From the NCBI RefSeq assembly GCF_000732605.1, contig NZ_JPME01000010.1, positions 310,036 to 374,035 of the forward strand: a stretch of 64,000 nucleotides of DNA. The letters run 5' to 3'. The first letter of the stretch is position 1, and each line of letters starts with the position of its first letter. Below the pieces are notes generated by a model, which did no database searches, had not been told where the DNA came from, and worked only from the letters and a program-made list of their open reading frames with translations. This document shows, in pieces, positions 25,412 to 33,734 of this stretch. The translations under genes were made by a program, and so were the position numbers. Origin of the DNA: Lacrimispora celerecrescens. Its GTDB lineage: Bacteria; Bacillota; Clostridia; Lachnospirales; Lachnospiraceae.

Positions 25412-25573
25412 TACCTTTTTACAATATTTTATTGATTCCGCTCTGAATATGTCTCCTTTTTAGGTGTCATCGAAACTGATGGCCTAATAAATTTTTCCAT
25501 TTTTTCCACTTTTTCTTATAAATCCTTAGAAATCTGGTAACACTACTGGTAAATAAATTAGGAGGAACAAAAA

Positions 25574-26167
25574 ATGGTAGCACTGAAAGACAGCGTTACA
25601 AAGGAAAACCTTTTAAAAGCTTTTGCAGGAGAATGCCAGGCTTGGCGACGTTATGAATTTGCCGCTTCCCAGGCAAAAAATCAGAACCTTGCTGTTTTAT
25701 ACTGGCTTTTCCATTATACAGGAAGTCAGGAGAAGGAACACGCCGAGGTATTCTATAATCACTTAAAGGAGTTCCATGGGCAGGAAATCTCCATAAGTGC
25801 CAACTATCCAATTGACAACTCCAATAACATCCTGGAGCTTTTGAAGCTTTCATCCCAGCATGAGGCTGCCGAGCACGACACAATTTATAAATCCTTCGGC
25901 GACAAGGCTAAGGAAGAGGGATTTTCCAGTATCGCAAATTCCTTTTATATGATTGCTGAGGTTGAAAAAGTACACAGCCAACGTTTTGCTCAGTATGCAC
26001 AGCTGGTGCAAGACAATAAACTTTTTGTGAACGATACGACCACAGAATATATCTGCTTAAACTGCGGCCATATCCATAAAGGTACCACAGCACCTCAGGT
26101 CTGTCCGGTTTGCAGCCATAACCAAGGGTATTTTGTACGCCGGGAAGACTCTCCATTCGGGAAATAA
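25574..26167 (+). CDS. Rubrerythrin
   Basis: A 197-residue rubrerythrin that reduces hydrogen peroxide in anaerobes. The four-helix diiron domain has its ligand motifs EC-Q-A-W-R-R-Y-E and EKEHAE early, and HEAAEHD and EVEKVHSQRF later. A C-terminal rubredoxin-like iron site (CLNCGHIH...CPVCSH) completes it. AGGAGG precedes the start. The gene is monocistronic, divergent from cysK and convergent with the PatB-type lyase. Confidence 0.93.
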   Translation: MVALKDSVTKENLLKAFAGECQAWRRYEFAASQAKNQNLAVLYWLFHYTGSQEKEHAEVFYNHLKEFHGQEISISANYPIDNSNNILELLKLSSQHEAAEHDTIYKSFGDKAKEEGFSSIANSFYMIAEVEKVHSQRFAQYAQLVQDNKLFVNDTTTEYICLNCGHIHKGTTAPQVCPVCSHNQGYFVRREDSPFGK

Positions 26168-26215
26168 AGTCAAACGGATGTTCGCAATCCGCTTCGCTGT
26201 TTGATGAGGTAAAAA

Positions 26216-26263
26216 AACGCCGGAGTCTCACAAAAACATCGTTTTTTGCGGGTCTCCGGCGTT
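26216..26263. terminator. Bidirectional terminator between rubrerythrin and the C-S lyase gene
   Basis: Ten-base perfect outer arms, AACGCCGGAG and CTCCGGCGTT, with further inner pairing of CAAAAAC with GTTTTTTG. T-rich sequence follows on the plus strand (26264 onward) and an A-run precedes it (26211-26217), so it can stop transcription from both convergent genes. Confidence 0.85.
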
Positions 26264-26277
26264 AATTTTATTATTTT

Positions 26278-27462
26278 TTATAACGTCTTTATGGCTTGCT
26301 CTAAGTTCCCTAGGGCCTGTTCCAGAATGGACCGGGGGCATGCGATGTTAATCCTTTCAAATCCCTCTCCCACCGGACCGAACATGGCTCCGCTGTCCAG
26401 CCAAAGCCCTGCCTTTTTCATGATCAAATCTTCTCTCTCCTCTTCTGTAAGGCCCAGTTCCCGAAAATCCAGCCAGACAAGATAAGTTCCTTCCGGTTCT
26501 ATAAGCTTAACCTTAGGTATTTTCTCTTTTATAAACTCCCGTACATAGGAAATGTTTGCTTTTAAATACTCGATAAGCTGATCATGCCACTCTTCTCCAT
26601 GACGATATGCTGCTTCGCATGCAGTTAATCCCAAGGTGTTAAGCTGACTGTATCCGGCAGCCGCTACCTGTTTGCGGAACCTCCTCCTCAGCTTCTGATT
26701 TGCAATAAATATATTGGAAATCTGTAAGCCTGCCAGATTAAAGGTCTTACTTGGGGAGGTACAGGTAATGGTCCTGTTTTTCAATTCTTCACTTAGACCG
26801 GCAAATACCAGGTGCTCTCCCTCAAACACAAAATCCTGGTGAATCTCATCGCTGACCACAAGGATATCTCTTCGGATGCAGATTTCCCCTAATTTCTCCA
26901 GTTCCTCCCGGCTCCAGACTCTTCCTACCGGATTATGGGGACTGCATAATAGAAATAATTTCACATGGAACTCTTCTGCTTTTCTTTCAAAATCTTCTAA
27001 ATCCATGTGATACGTTCCATCTTCTCCAAGATACAGGGTATTATCCACTACCACCCTGTCATTATCCTCAATGACTTCACTGAATGGATAATATACAGGC
27101 TGCTGGATCATGACCCCATCCCCCGGATCTGTAAAAGCCTGGACAGCCATGGCTAAGGCAAATACAACACCAGGCGTTTTGATCAGCCATCTGCTTTCCA
27201 CATTCCAATGATGCTTTTTTTCCATCCAGTCCCGGATGGCTGCAAAATATTCATCCTGGACCTCGCTGTAGCCGAAAATCCCATGGTCGACCCGCTCATG
27301 AAGGGCGTTAAGAACCTCTTCGGATACTTTAAAGTCCATATCCGCTACCCACAGAGGCAAAAGATTATCCGGCTTTCCCCTTCTTATTGCAAAATCATAC
27401 TTAAGGCAGTTTGTATTTTTACGGTTTATGACATGATCAAAATCAATCGTTTTCTTACACAT
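26278..27462 (-). CDS. patB: PatB/MalY-type cystathionine beta-lyase (C-S lyase)
   Basis: A 394-residue fold-type I PLP enzyme. The Schiff-base lysine is in SPSKTFNLAGLQ; LLPLWVADMDF near the start and CSPHNPVGRVW are typical of PatB/MalY. It cleaves cystathionine or cysteine S-conjugates to a thiol, pyruvate and ammonia. It overlaps the preceding gene by eight bases, so the two are co-translated. In this sulfur context it could also act on products of the ABC-imported conjugates. Confidence 0.9.
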   Translation of the reverse strand: MCKKTIDFDHVINRKNTNCLKYDFAIRRGKPDNLLPLWVADMDFKVSEEVLNALHERVDHGIFGYSEVQDEYFAAIRDWMEKKHHWNVESRWLIKTPGVVFALAMAVQAFTDPGDGVMIQQPVYYPFSEVIEDNDRVVVDNTLYLGEDGTYHMDLEDFERKAEEFHVKLFLLCSPHNPVGRVWSREELEKLGEICIRRDILVVSDEIHQDFVFEGEHLVFAGLSEELKNRTITCTSPSKTFNLAGLQISNIFIANQKLRRRFRKQVAAAGYSQLNTLGLTACEAAYRHGEEWHDQLIEYLKANISYVREFIKEKIPKVKLIEPEGTYLVWLDFRELGLTEEEREDLIMKKAGLWLDSGAMFGPVGEGFERINIACPRSILEQALGNLEQAIKTL

Positions 27463-28609
27463 GAAATATCCTCTCTAATTCCCTTATTAAATCTTCTGAG
27501 TCCTCGATCCCCACCGATAATCTTAAGATCCGGTCGGTGACACCATTGGCTGCCAGTACTTCTTTAGGCACATCGGCATGAGTCTGGGTAATCGGGTAAG
27601 TGATCAGCGTTTCTACGCCGCCTAAGCTTTCTGCAAAACGGATTAGTTTTACCTCTTTTAATATCCGATGAGCCAGTTCCGTTGATTCCACCTCAAAGGT
27701 AACCATGGAGCCAAATCCCGTTGCCTGCTTTTTACAGACCTCGTGACCGGGATGGGATTGGATTCCGGGGTAAAATACCTTTGTGATCTTCTTTTCCTGG
27801 CACAGCCAATCGACAAGTATTCTGGCATTTTTCTCCCCTCGTTCCATCCGGATTCCAAGGGTTTTAATCCCTCTTAATATGAGCCAGCTGTCAAAAGGAG
27901 CCAGACCGGAACCTACCGTCTTTATAATAAACCTGAGTCTTTCGGATATCTCTGCCGATGAAGTGACCAGAAAGCCAGCAATGGTATCATTATGTCCGCC
28001 CAGGTATTTGGTTCCGCTGTGGACAACTATGTCAGCTCCCAACTTCAACGGGTTTTGAAAGTAAGGGGACAAAAACGTATTGTCCACGATCAAAAGCAAA
28101 TGGTTCTTTTTTGCAATCTCTGCCAGCTTCCTAATGTCAATGACATTCATCATGGGATTTGTCGGTGTCTCAATGTAGATTGCTTTTGTGTTCTCACCGA
28201 TCAAGGTTTCAAATTCTGCTAAGTCCCCGCGGGAGCAGTCTACGGAACTGATCAAAATCCCATTTTTCTTGCTGATATTATCAAACAAACGAATGCTGCC
28301 GCCATATAAATCACAATCGGTTATCATATGGTCTCCCGGCTGAAACAGTTCCATCAAAGCCGTGATTGCTGCCATACCGCTGGAAAATGCCAGAGCATCC
28401 ACTCCATTTTCAAGGGAAGCTACCACTCTTTCAAGCTGCTCTCTGGTTGGATTTTGCAGGCGGCTGTAATCATAACCGGTGCTTTCCCCGATTCCCTTAT
28501 GAGCAAAGGTCGCTGTCTGGTATATAGGAAAGCTGATGGCCCCAGACTTATCTGTAGCAACCCCTTCCCCATTGCCGTATAAACATTTTGTAGAAATCCC
28601 GTATTCCAT
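27455..28609 (-). CDS. Cystathionine gamma-synthase / gamma-lyase (Cys/Met metabolism PLP enzyme)
   Basis: A 384-residue PLP enzyme of the transsulfuration group: YDYSRLQNPTREQLE near the start, FSSGMAAITAL, VVHSGTKYLGGHND with the PLP lysine, and YPGIQSHPGHEV. I start at the ATG at 28609, because AGAGGG (28617-28622) fits it; the ATG six bases upstream is too close. Whether it makes or breaks cystathionine cannot be decided from sequence alone; pairing with PatB suits methionine synthesis from cysteine (gamma-synthase). Confidence 0.87.
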   Translation of the reverse strand: MEYGISTKCLYGNGEGVATDKSGAISFPIYQTATFAHKGIGESTGYDYSRLQNPTREQLERVVASLENGVDALAFSSGMAAITALMELFQPGDHMITDCDLYGGSIRLFDNISKKNGILISSVDCSRGDLAEFETLIGENTKAIYIETPTNPMMNVIDIRKLAEIAKKNHLLLIVDNTFLSPYFQNPLKLGADIVVHSGTKYLGGHNDTIAGFLVTSSAEISERLRFIIKTVGSGLAPFDSWLILRGIKTLGIRMERGEKNARILVDWLCQEKKITKVFYPGIQSHPGHEVCKKQATGFGSMVTFEVESTELAHRILKEVKLIRFAESLGGVETLITYPITQTHADVPKEVLAANGVTDRILRLSVGIEDSEDLIRELERIFHV

Positions 28610-28752
28610 ATTCATACCCTCTTTCTCAATTTGGAATCATGTATCTATTCTTTTTTAAGTATACCAATGAAGCGCCGTCAACGGTATTACTTAAAAGCAA
28701 TCACCTGCTATAGTTAATTTCTATTGCTAAAGAATTTTATTTCATGGGTTGA

Positions 28753-28781
28753 ATACCTATTCAACATGGTAAAATAGGTAT
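28753..28781. promoter_or_regulatory. Operator-like repeat at the Rrf2 gene promoter
   Basis: Nine-base arms, ATACCTATT and AATAGGTAT, separated by 11 bases, overlap a plausible -35 (TTGAAT, 28749-28754) and -10 (TAAAAT, 28770-28775). Inside lies ACCTATTCAACATGGT, nearly identical to part of the cysK operator-like site. Autoregulation by the downstream Rrf2 protein is the likely meaning. Confidence 0.6.
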
Positions 28782-28815
28782 TGATACACAAAATTGTTTT
28801 GTAAGGTGGTAAATT

Positions 28816-29247
28816 ATGAAAATATCGACTCGTGGCCGCTATTCTCTTCGAATGATGATTGATTTAGCAGAGCATTATAACGAAGAATTCATTGCCTTAA
28901 AGGACATTTCCGAAAGGCAGAACATTTCAAAAAAATATCTGGAACAGATCGTTCCTTTTTTAAACCGCAGCAATCTGCTCACTACCTACCGTGGTCACAT
29001 GGGAGGTTATAAGCTGGCAAGGCATCCCTCCCAGATCACCATTGGAGATATCTTACTCAGCTCAGAAGGAAGTTTAAATCCTGTCAGCTGCATGGACAAC
29101 GATCCCAACATATGCTCCAGGCAGACAGACTGTCTGACTCTTCCCATCTGGCAGGGACTGGCGGATGTCATTGCAGATTATTTAAACGGCATTACGTTAC
29201 AGGACATTCTTGACAAGTACCAGGAGTCTCCTGAATATTATATTTAG
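28816..29247 (+). CDS. Rrf2-family transcriptional regulator (cysteine/iron-sulfur type)
   Basis: A 143-residue winged-helix regulator beginning MKISTRGRYSLRMMIDLA, typical of CymR/IscR. Three cysteines (92, 100, 106) sit in the loop where IscR binds its iron-sulfur cluster, though with C-x7-C-x5-C instead of C-x5-C-x5-C. CymR lacks such a set. It is divergent from the cystathionine gene and preceded by an operator-like repeat also found before cysK, so it probably represses the local sulfur genes. Whether it senses cysteine (via CysK, as CymR does) or an iron-sulfur cluster is open. Confidence 0.88.
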   Translation: MKISTRGRYSLRMMIDLAEHYNEEFIALKDISERQNISKKYLEQIVPFLNRSNLLTTYRGHMGGYKLARHPSQITIGDILLSSEGSLNPVSCMDNDPNICSRQTDCLTLPIWQGLADVIADYLNGITLQDILDKYQESPEYYI

Positions 29248-29362
29248 GGAAGTGAAATCTTAAGCACGCCAGCCCCTTCTATGAAATATATAAGATATGC
29301 TATATTAGAATTACAAAAGAAACAACCGCCTCAATACGAGGGGTTGACAGCATAGAAGATAG

Positions 29363-29397
29363 AAAACCACCCTGCCAAGTTTACAAGGGTGGTTTTT
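29363..29397. terminator. Bidirectional terminator after the Rrf2 gene
   Basis: AAAACCACCCT (29363-29373) pairs with AGGGTGGTTTT (29386-29396), with T-runs on both strands. It lies between the convergent Rrf2 gene and the small secreted-protein gene. The 115 bases to its left hold no gene I can support. Confidence 0.85.
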
Positions 29398-29433
29398 AGT
29401 AATCTCCTACTTCAAATTTTTATATCATTTTGT

Positions 29434-29700
29434 TTAACATAATTCCCACTCGCCAATCCATTTCTGCCTTGAGTAATTATATTGGCGCCTATAAACCTTT
29501 CCATCTTCGGTCTTGTAACGCCAACCAATAACCTGAGCATAGGTTACTGCGCCAAGCAGTTGACTATTTTCTTGAGAATTTACAGCAATCGGTGGAAGCT
29601 GTTGTTTATTGTCTTGAGCATATGCCTCCATAGGAAGTGCCGACAAACTCAGTGCCATACTTATTAATGATAACACAATTCTTTTACTTTTGACCTTCAT
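29434..29700 (-). CDS. Small secreted protein of unknown function
   Basis: An 88-residue protein with a clear signal peptide (basic MKVKSKR, hydrophobic core, cleavage near AYAQD at about residue 28). The mature part of about 60 residues ends in a Tyr/Trp-rich segment (GWRYKTEDGKVYRRQYNYS, then W-I-G-E-W), a pattern seen in small Lachnospiraceae cell-surface peptides. It overlaps the end of the BlaR1-like gene by 17 bases, so it is likely translated with it. Confidence 0.65.
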   Translation of the reverse strand: MKVKSKRIVLSLISMALSLSALPMEAYAQDNKQQLPPIAVNSQENSQLLGAVTYAQVIGWRYKTEDGKVYRRQYNYSRQKWIGEWELC

Positions 29701-30844
29701 AAAAAAGTGCCTCCTCTACATTTTTGTATCTACGCATATCTGAAAATGAATCTTTTATTTCTGAAACCGTACCCAGATACTCATTATTCAAATAGATATC
29801 AAACCCCCCTTTAGCATTTACTACCAGATAGGTCGTTTCTGCAGTAAATTCTACCGTTTTTTGCTGATCCTCTGGCGCTATGGAGTACGGCTCTATTACA
29901 ATAAACGACATAATCGTTAATATAAGTACAATCGTTATGAACATGATAAAGTTTTGCATTCCAGATTTTTGCTTATATGTATGATTTAATACAATATGAA
30001 ATCTTTGAGAAAGAACAGAAACTGTTCTGCTATCAAAGGCCAGAGCGAAGCTGTTTATCTGAGATGGTGTATTTCCTTTCGCAACCATCAGAAGGCATTC
30101 CAGGTAACGGATTTTTTCCGCTTCACACATTCGTTTTGTCACTGTTGTATCCGCCCGTATTTCAAGAATCTTATCAATTTGCTGCCTTAAAAGATACACC
30201 AAAGGATTCCACCAGTAGATAATAACAATTAACTCGGTAAGTAATTTTATCCATAAGTCATGATGATGATAGTGTGCAACTTCGTGCTTGATGATATATC
30301 CTAATTCTTCATCAGCGAATTCAATTTGAGGTAATACAATCGTTGGTTTAAATACTCCAAAAAGTAACGGCACAGAAATAAGATTTGTTCTGATTACACG
30401 AAACTCAGTGAATTTTCCGTATAGGTACTCCGTTGAATGAATCAGGTCTTTTACAGCTTTATCATTCACGCTAGGTTCTTTTTCAAGCAAGTTTTTGAAT
30501 TTAAAATAAACGGTCATTGTTCTGAATCCAAACAGAGCAATTCCACAAATCCAGACCAACAGGAAAATGTGATATACATAAACATTAAACATATCAGATT
30601 CAATAATCGGTGTATAAAGGAATATGAATACATTGGGGAGTATATATTTATCGATGATCGTGTACTCAAATGAGAACTCAAATGGTATGAGCAGCCGCAA
30701 GAGCAGGAATAACAGCCCAATCAGCAACGCATGCAGACTTATTTGCAATATTCTTTTATCATTCTTTAAAAAAAGCCACACAGCGAGAATTGACATGTTG
30801 CAAATCAGCAATATCGTAATAAGTGAAGCTGTCGATAGAATCAT
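29684..30844 (-). CDS. BlaR1/MecR1-type M56 membrane metallopeptidase
   Basis: A 386-residue membrane protein with about four transmembrane helices, the zinc-protease motif HEVAHYHHH in a cytoplasmic loop, and WWNPLVYLLRQ next to it, all typical of the M56 family. The C-terminal penicillin-binding sensor domain of true BlaR1 is missing; only about 75 residues lie outside the last helix. It should cleave the adjacent BlaI-type repressor when it senses an unknown signal. It starts one base after the repressor gene ends, so they form a coupled pair. Confidence 0.87.
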   Translation of the reverse strand: MILSTASLITILLICNMSILAVWLFLKNDKRILQISLHALLIGLLFLLLRLLIPFEFSFEYTIIDKYILPNVFIFLYTPIIESDMFNVYVYHIFLLVWICGIALFGFRTMTVYFKFKNLLEKEPSVNDKAVKDLIHSTEYLYGKFTEFRVIRTNLISVPLLFGVFKPTIVLPQIEFADEELGYIIKHEVAHYHHHDLWIKLLTELIVIIYWWNPLVYLLRQQIDKILEIRADTTVTKRMCEAEKIRYLECLLMVAKGNTPSQINSFALAFDSRTVSVLSQRFHIVLNHTYKQKSGMQNFIMFITIVLILTIMSFIVIEPYSIAPEDQQKTVEFTAETTYLVVNAKGGFDIYLNNEYLGTVSEIKDSFSDMRRYKNVEEALFYEGQK

Positions 30845-30845
30845 A

Positions 30846-31259
30846 CTATTCTTCCTTTTGTTTAAGCAATTTCTTTCTTTCCTCCAACATTACTTCCAGT
30901 TCCTCTATAACTTCTCGTTCATTCTTTTCATGCTTCAGTAAAGTAGTAACTAAATTAGGAATAGAAACTTTATCATTTTCTTGAAATTGTCTAATAAATC
31001 GCTGAACTGTCATTTCTTTTTTTGATAAAGTAGGCCTGTAACTACGGGTTAAGACTGTACCGCTATAAACAATATCAGCCACTTCAATGTATTTTTTATC
31101 TAACAGTTTCCTAATAACAGCCTGTACAGTGTTGATATTCAATGAATCATCCATTTTTGTAATTTCTGATGCAACCAATGGTGTATTGCTTTCCCAAAGT
31201 ATTGTCATTACATCCATTTCTCTTTTTGTTAACGAAAGTTCCGTTTTTCCTCTAGGCAT
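30846..31259 (-). CDS. BlaI/MecI/CopY-family repressor
   Basis: A 137-residue winged-helix repressor with LTKREMDVMTILWE at the start, NINTVQAVIRKLLDKKYI as recognition/wing region, and a Lys/Glu-rich C-terminal dimerisation helix. AGGAGG lies 14 bases before the ATG, with the tiny frame ATG-ATA-TAA in between at ideal spacing. A 45-bp palindrome lies in the intergenic region upstream. It very likely represses both its own operon and the divergent secreted-protein gene. Confidence 0.88.
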   Translation of the reverse strand: MPRGKTELSLTKREMDVMTILWESNTPLVASEITKMDDSLNINTVQAVIRKLLDKKYIEVADIVYSGTVLTRSYRPTLSKKEMTVQRFIRQFQENDKVSIPNLVTTLLKHEKNEREVIEELEVMLEERKKLLKQKEE

Positions 31260-31396
31260 TTATATCATTATTACCTCCTACTCTTTAGGCTCTTTATTGT
31301 AATTTAATAATATGATATTTTTATTACCTTGTCAATATTTTTAGTTGCTTTTTATCAAAAAATCACTTGACAATTAATGTAATATTATGTTTTAAT

Positions 31397-31441
31397 GATA
31401 TTGTAAAATAAATAATTAATCATTATTTATTTTACAATATC
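31397..31441. repeat. 45-bp palindrome (20-bp perfect arms), probable BlaI-type operator
   Basis: The left arm (31397-31416, starting GATATTGTAAAATAAATAAT) is followed by a 5-base loop and its exact reverse complement (31422-31441). TTGTA...TACAA elements resemble BlaI-family operators. A related half-site (ATTGTAATTTAATAAT) lies near 31298. An upstream TTGACA (31370-31375) marks the promoter of the divergent secreted gene. Confidence 0.7.
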
Positions 31442-31534
31442 AAATGAAAGGTAGTGATTCCATTGGGAATTGAGGTTTACGATCAAAAATCAATATTATA
31501 ACAGGTACTATTTAAAAATTTGGAGGAAAAGTTT

Positions 31535-32125
31535 ATGGGAAGTGTAAAAAGGTACTTAGGAATAATACTTTCAAGTTTCCTTATTTTAGGAAGCAATATG
31601 ACAGCATTTGCTGCTACTCAGTATCAGGATGTGATTACTCAAACGGAAGCGGGGGCGGAGGAAACAAGGTTAGGAAATTTTTCTACCAAAAAGGTGGTAA
31701 ACTTTCAGCCTCAGGCAAAAGCTGGACTTGCCAAAAAAGATGTTATAGTTATTTCAAATGTAAGCAAACCTACAAAATATAATTTATTTCAACCAGTATC
31801 CGATTATATTGCTGCTCCGGGAACTGTCTCAGTTTCAAAAGGGGTTAGCACTACTATCAGTGCTTCTGTCACAGGCGGTGTTACGGTAGACGCAGAAATT
31901 TTAAAAGCCAATGTAGCTTCAACACTTGGTGGTTCTGTTACATTTACTACAACACAGACTATTTCTTATCCTATCTCTTCTGGATATAAGGGGAGAATAG
32001 TATTAAGATACTCACAGGATCGTTACACATATACTGTAACTAAGAATAGCAAATCGTATAATTGCTCTGGGTATACTGCCGCTTACGATGAGTATTATGC
32101 GTTACAACAGATATCATTAAGATAG
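31535..32125 (+). CDS. Secreted Thr/Ser-rich protein of unknown function
   Basis: A 196-residue protein with a standard signal peptide (cleavage near AFAAT). The ATG at 31535 has GGAGG 8 bases ahead; the in-frame TTG at 31520 lies inside that ribosome site. The mature part is rich in beta-forming Thr/Ser/Val, with alternating stretches (SVTGGVTVDAEILKANVAST and GGSVTFTTTQTISYP) like the insertion strands of beta-hairpin pore formers, then a Tyr-rich end with one Cys. I do not recognise a family. It is divergent from the BlaI-type repressor and likely its target. Confidence 0.65.
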   Translation: MGSVKRYLGIILSSFLILGSNMTAFAATQYQDVITQTEAGAEETRLGNFSTKKVVNFQPQAKAGLAKKDVIVISNVSKPTKYNLFQPVSDYIAAPGTVSVSKGVSTTISASVTGGVTVDAEILKANVASTLGGSVTFTTTQTISYPISSGYKGRIVLRYSQDRYTYTVTKNSKSYNCSGYTAAYDEYYALQQISLR

Positions 32126-32145
32126 AATGGTAACGTAAATATAAA

Positions 32146-32188
32146 GCATAGGAGTGGATAGGTAACTTATTCACTCCTATCGCTTTTT
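32146..32188 (+). terminator. Intrinsic terminator after the secreted-protein gene
   Basis: ATAGGAGTG (32148-32156) pairs with CACTCCTAT (32172-32180), flanked by GC/CGC, then five T. It separates the secreted gene from the lipoproteins. Confidence 0.82.
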
Positions 32189-32304
32189 AGTGTATATAAT
32201 ATCCTATCAGAAATATCAACATCGATCGTCCCTCTTCTACTAAATACGCAATGATAAAAGTCGGCTTATTTGTGCTTTGAGAAGTGAAAGGAATGATAAT
32301 AATT

Positions 32305-33153
32305 ATGAAAAAGCTATTTATTTTAATGACATCTACATTAATAATTTTATTAAGTGGGTGTAATCAAAATGAATTTCAAAGGATTTTTAAAAAGATTGAC
32401 TTTAATCAAGATATTGGTTTATATTATATTGACAATTCCAAAGTTACTGACTCGCTGTTACTTTTTGCAAGTACAAATAACTTAAGCGATGAAGATTTCA
32501 ATTATTTAGTTGATTCTGATATACATATTATGTTAATAGCCGATAATAATAATAAAATAATGTTAAAACCTGATAATATTGAATGGCAGCAGTGTAATCC
32601 CAATTTACTTAAAAATGGGATTTCTTTACGCTTGATTTTTAACAGAACGAAAGACATGCACGATTTGACTTTTAAGAATATTGTTTTTACCTGTAATAAA
32701 ACAAGAGTAACAATGAAGGTCCAGCCTATTTATTTAAATATTTATACAAGTAAAAAAAATGGAATTTCTATTATGGAAGCTCCAATAGCACCTCAAAATA
32801 AAGTTCCCGTTAATATGAAACACTCGTATGCATATAAAATTCTAGATGCAAATGGAGTCATTACCGAAGATTTAAAAGTTGAAATGTTTTATCCTGAGGA
32901 TGTTCACGATTATATAGATATTAGCGGTTTCATAACCTCAAGAGATGAAAATACAGAGGAGCAAATTAAAGAAGATTATAAAAAGACGGTAAGTGAAGAA
33001 AAATTATCTAAATTAAAGGTCTATGAAATTCGTTGTGATTATATAATAAAAAAAGAGTCTAATATAATTTTTCAACCCAAAATTAAAATTAGATTTTCAG
33101 GGAAAGAACAGGATCTTGTACCTTTTGAACCTATCTGCTTTTTTATTAACTAA
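32305..33153 (+). CDS. AT-rich lipoprotein of unknown function 1
   Basis: A 282-residue lipoprotein with signal KKLFILMTSTLIILLSGC, so Cys would be the first mature residue. I choose the ATG at 32305, just before Lys-Lys; the ribosome site AAAGGA is 12 bases away, and an ATG at 32293 is also possible. The mature part is Asn/Lys/Ile-rich, with no family I recognise. Base composition is clearly richer in A+T than the flanking metabolic genes, suggesting recent acquisition. Confidence 0.6.
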   Translation: MKKLFILMTSTLIILLSGCNQNEFQRIFKKIDFNQDIGLYYIDNSKVTDSLLLFASTNNLSDEDFNYLVDSDIHIMLIADNNNKIMLKPDNIEWQQCNPNLLKNGISLRLIFNRTKDMHDLTFKNIVFTCNKTRVTMKVQPIYLNIYTSKKNGISIMEAPIAPQNKVPVNMKHSYAYKILDANGVITEDLKVEMFYPEDVHDYIDISGFITSRDENTEEQIKEDYKKTVSEEKLSKLKVYEIRCDYIIKKESNIIFQPKIKIRFSGKEQDLVPFEPICFFIN

Positions 33154-33174
33154 ATAAAATACGAGGTAATATTT

Positions 33175-33588
33175 ATGAAAAATAGGGTTCTTATTATTAT
33201 AGTATGTATTCTACTTTTATCAATACAAGGATGTGGAAGAAAAAGCAGCAGTAATGATTACGAGAAAATAACAGATGATGATACTTATAATCTATTAATT
33301 ACAAATAATACTCCGTTGTATTTGAAAAGTATTGTTATAAAAAGAAGTGATGCTGACAATAATAATGAAACTATTGATGCGCTTATTGACAGTAATATTA
33401 ATACCGGAGAAGTTGGAAAGTTTAATATACCTGAAATTGGACAATATAATTTCAGAATAACTCTCAATCCTAAAAATAATTACTCTGTTAGCCAAGATTT
33501 TGAAGAAAATTTCAGTAAAGAATCCATAGTGAATTATGAAGTTGTGATTGAAAGGAATGAGATTACTATAAAAAAAATTGAAAAGTAA
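33175..33588 (+). CDS. AT-rich lipoprotein of unknown function 2
   Basis: A 137-residue lipoprotein with signal ending LSIQGC. The rest is Asn/Asp/Ile-rich, with a beta-sandwich-like pattern (YNLLITNNTPLYLKSIVIKR, YNFRITLNPKNNYSV). GAGGT precedes the ATG. It follows lipoprotein 1 by 21 bases, so they share a transcript. The function is unknown; both could be immunity or surface partners of the secreted protein upstream. Confidence 0.6.
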   Translation: MKNRVLIIIVCILLLSIQGCGRKSSSNDYEKITDDDTYNLLITNNTPLYLKSIVIKRSDADNNNETIDALIDSNINTGEVGKFNIPEIGQYNFRITLNPKNNYSVSQDFEENFSKESIVNYEVVIERNEITIKKIEK

Positions 33589-33734
33589 CTATAACTGAGC
33601 AGCTTCGTCAAATATCGTATACTTTATGGTATGCGATTTATCCCACATCTATAATCATCATAAAATTAAGAAATATCATGACGGAGAAAAGTGATTTGTG
33701 AAGAGAATAAATACAAGAACTGAGAGGGATTCAA

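Noticed and set aside
29281-29355. Short plus-strand frame (24 codons) after the Rrf2 gene
   Set aside because: There is no ribosome site and no similarity to anything; it lies in the spacer before a terminator.
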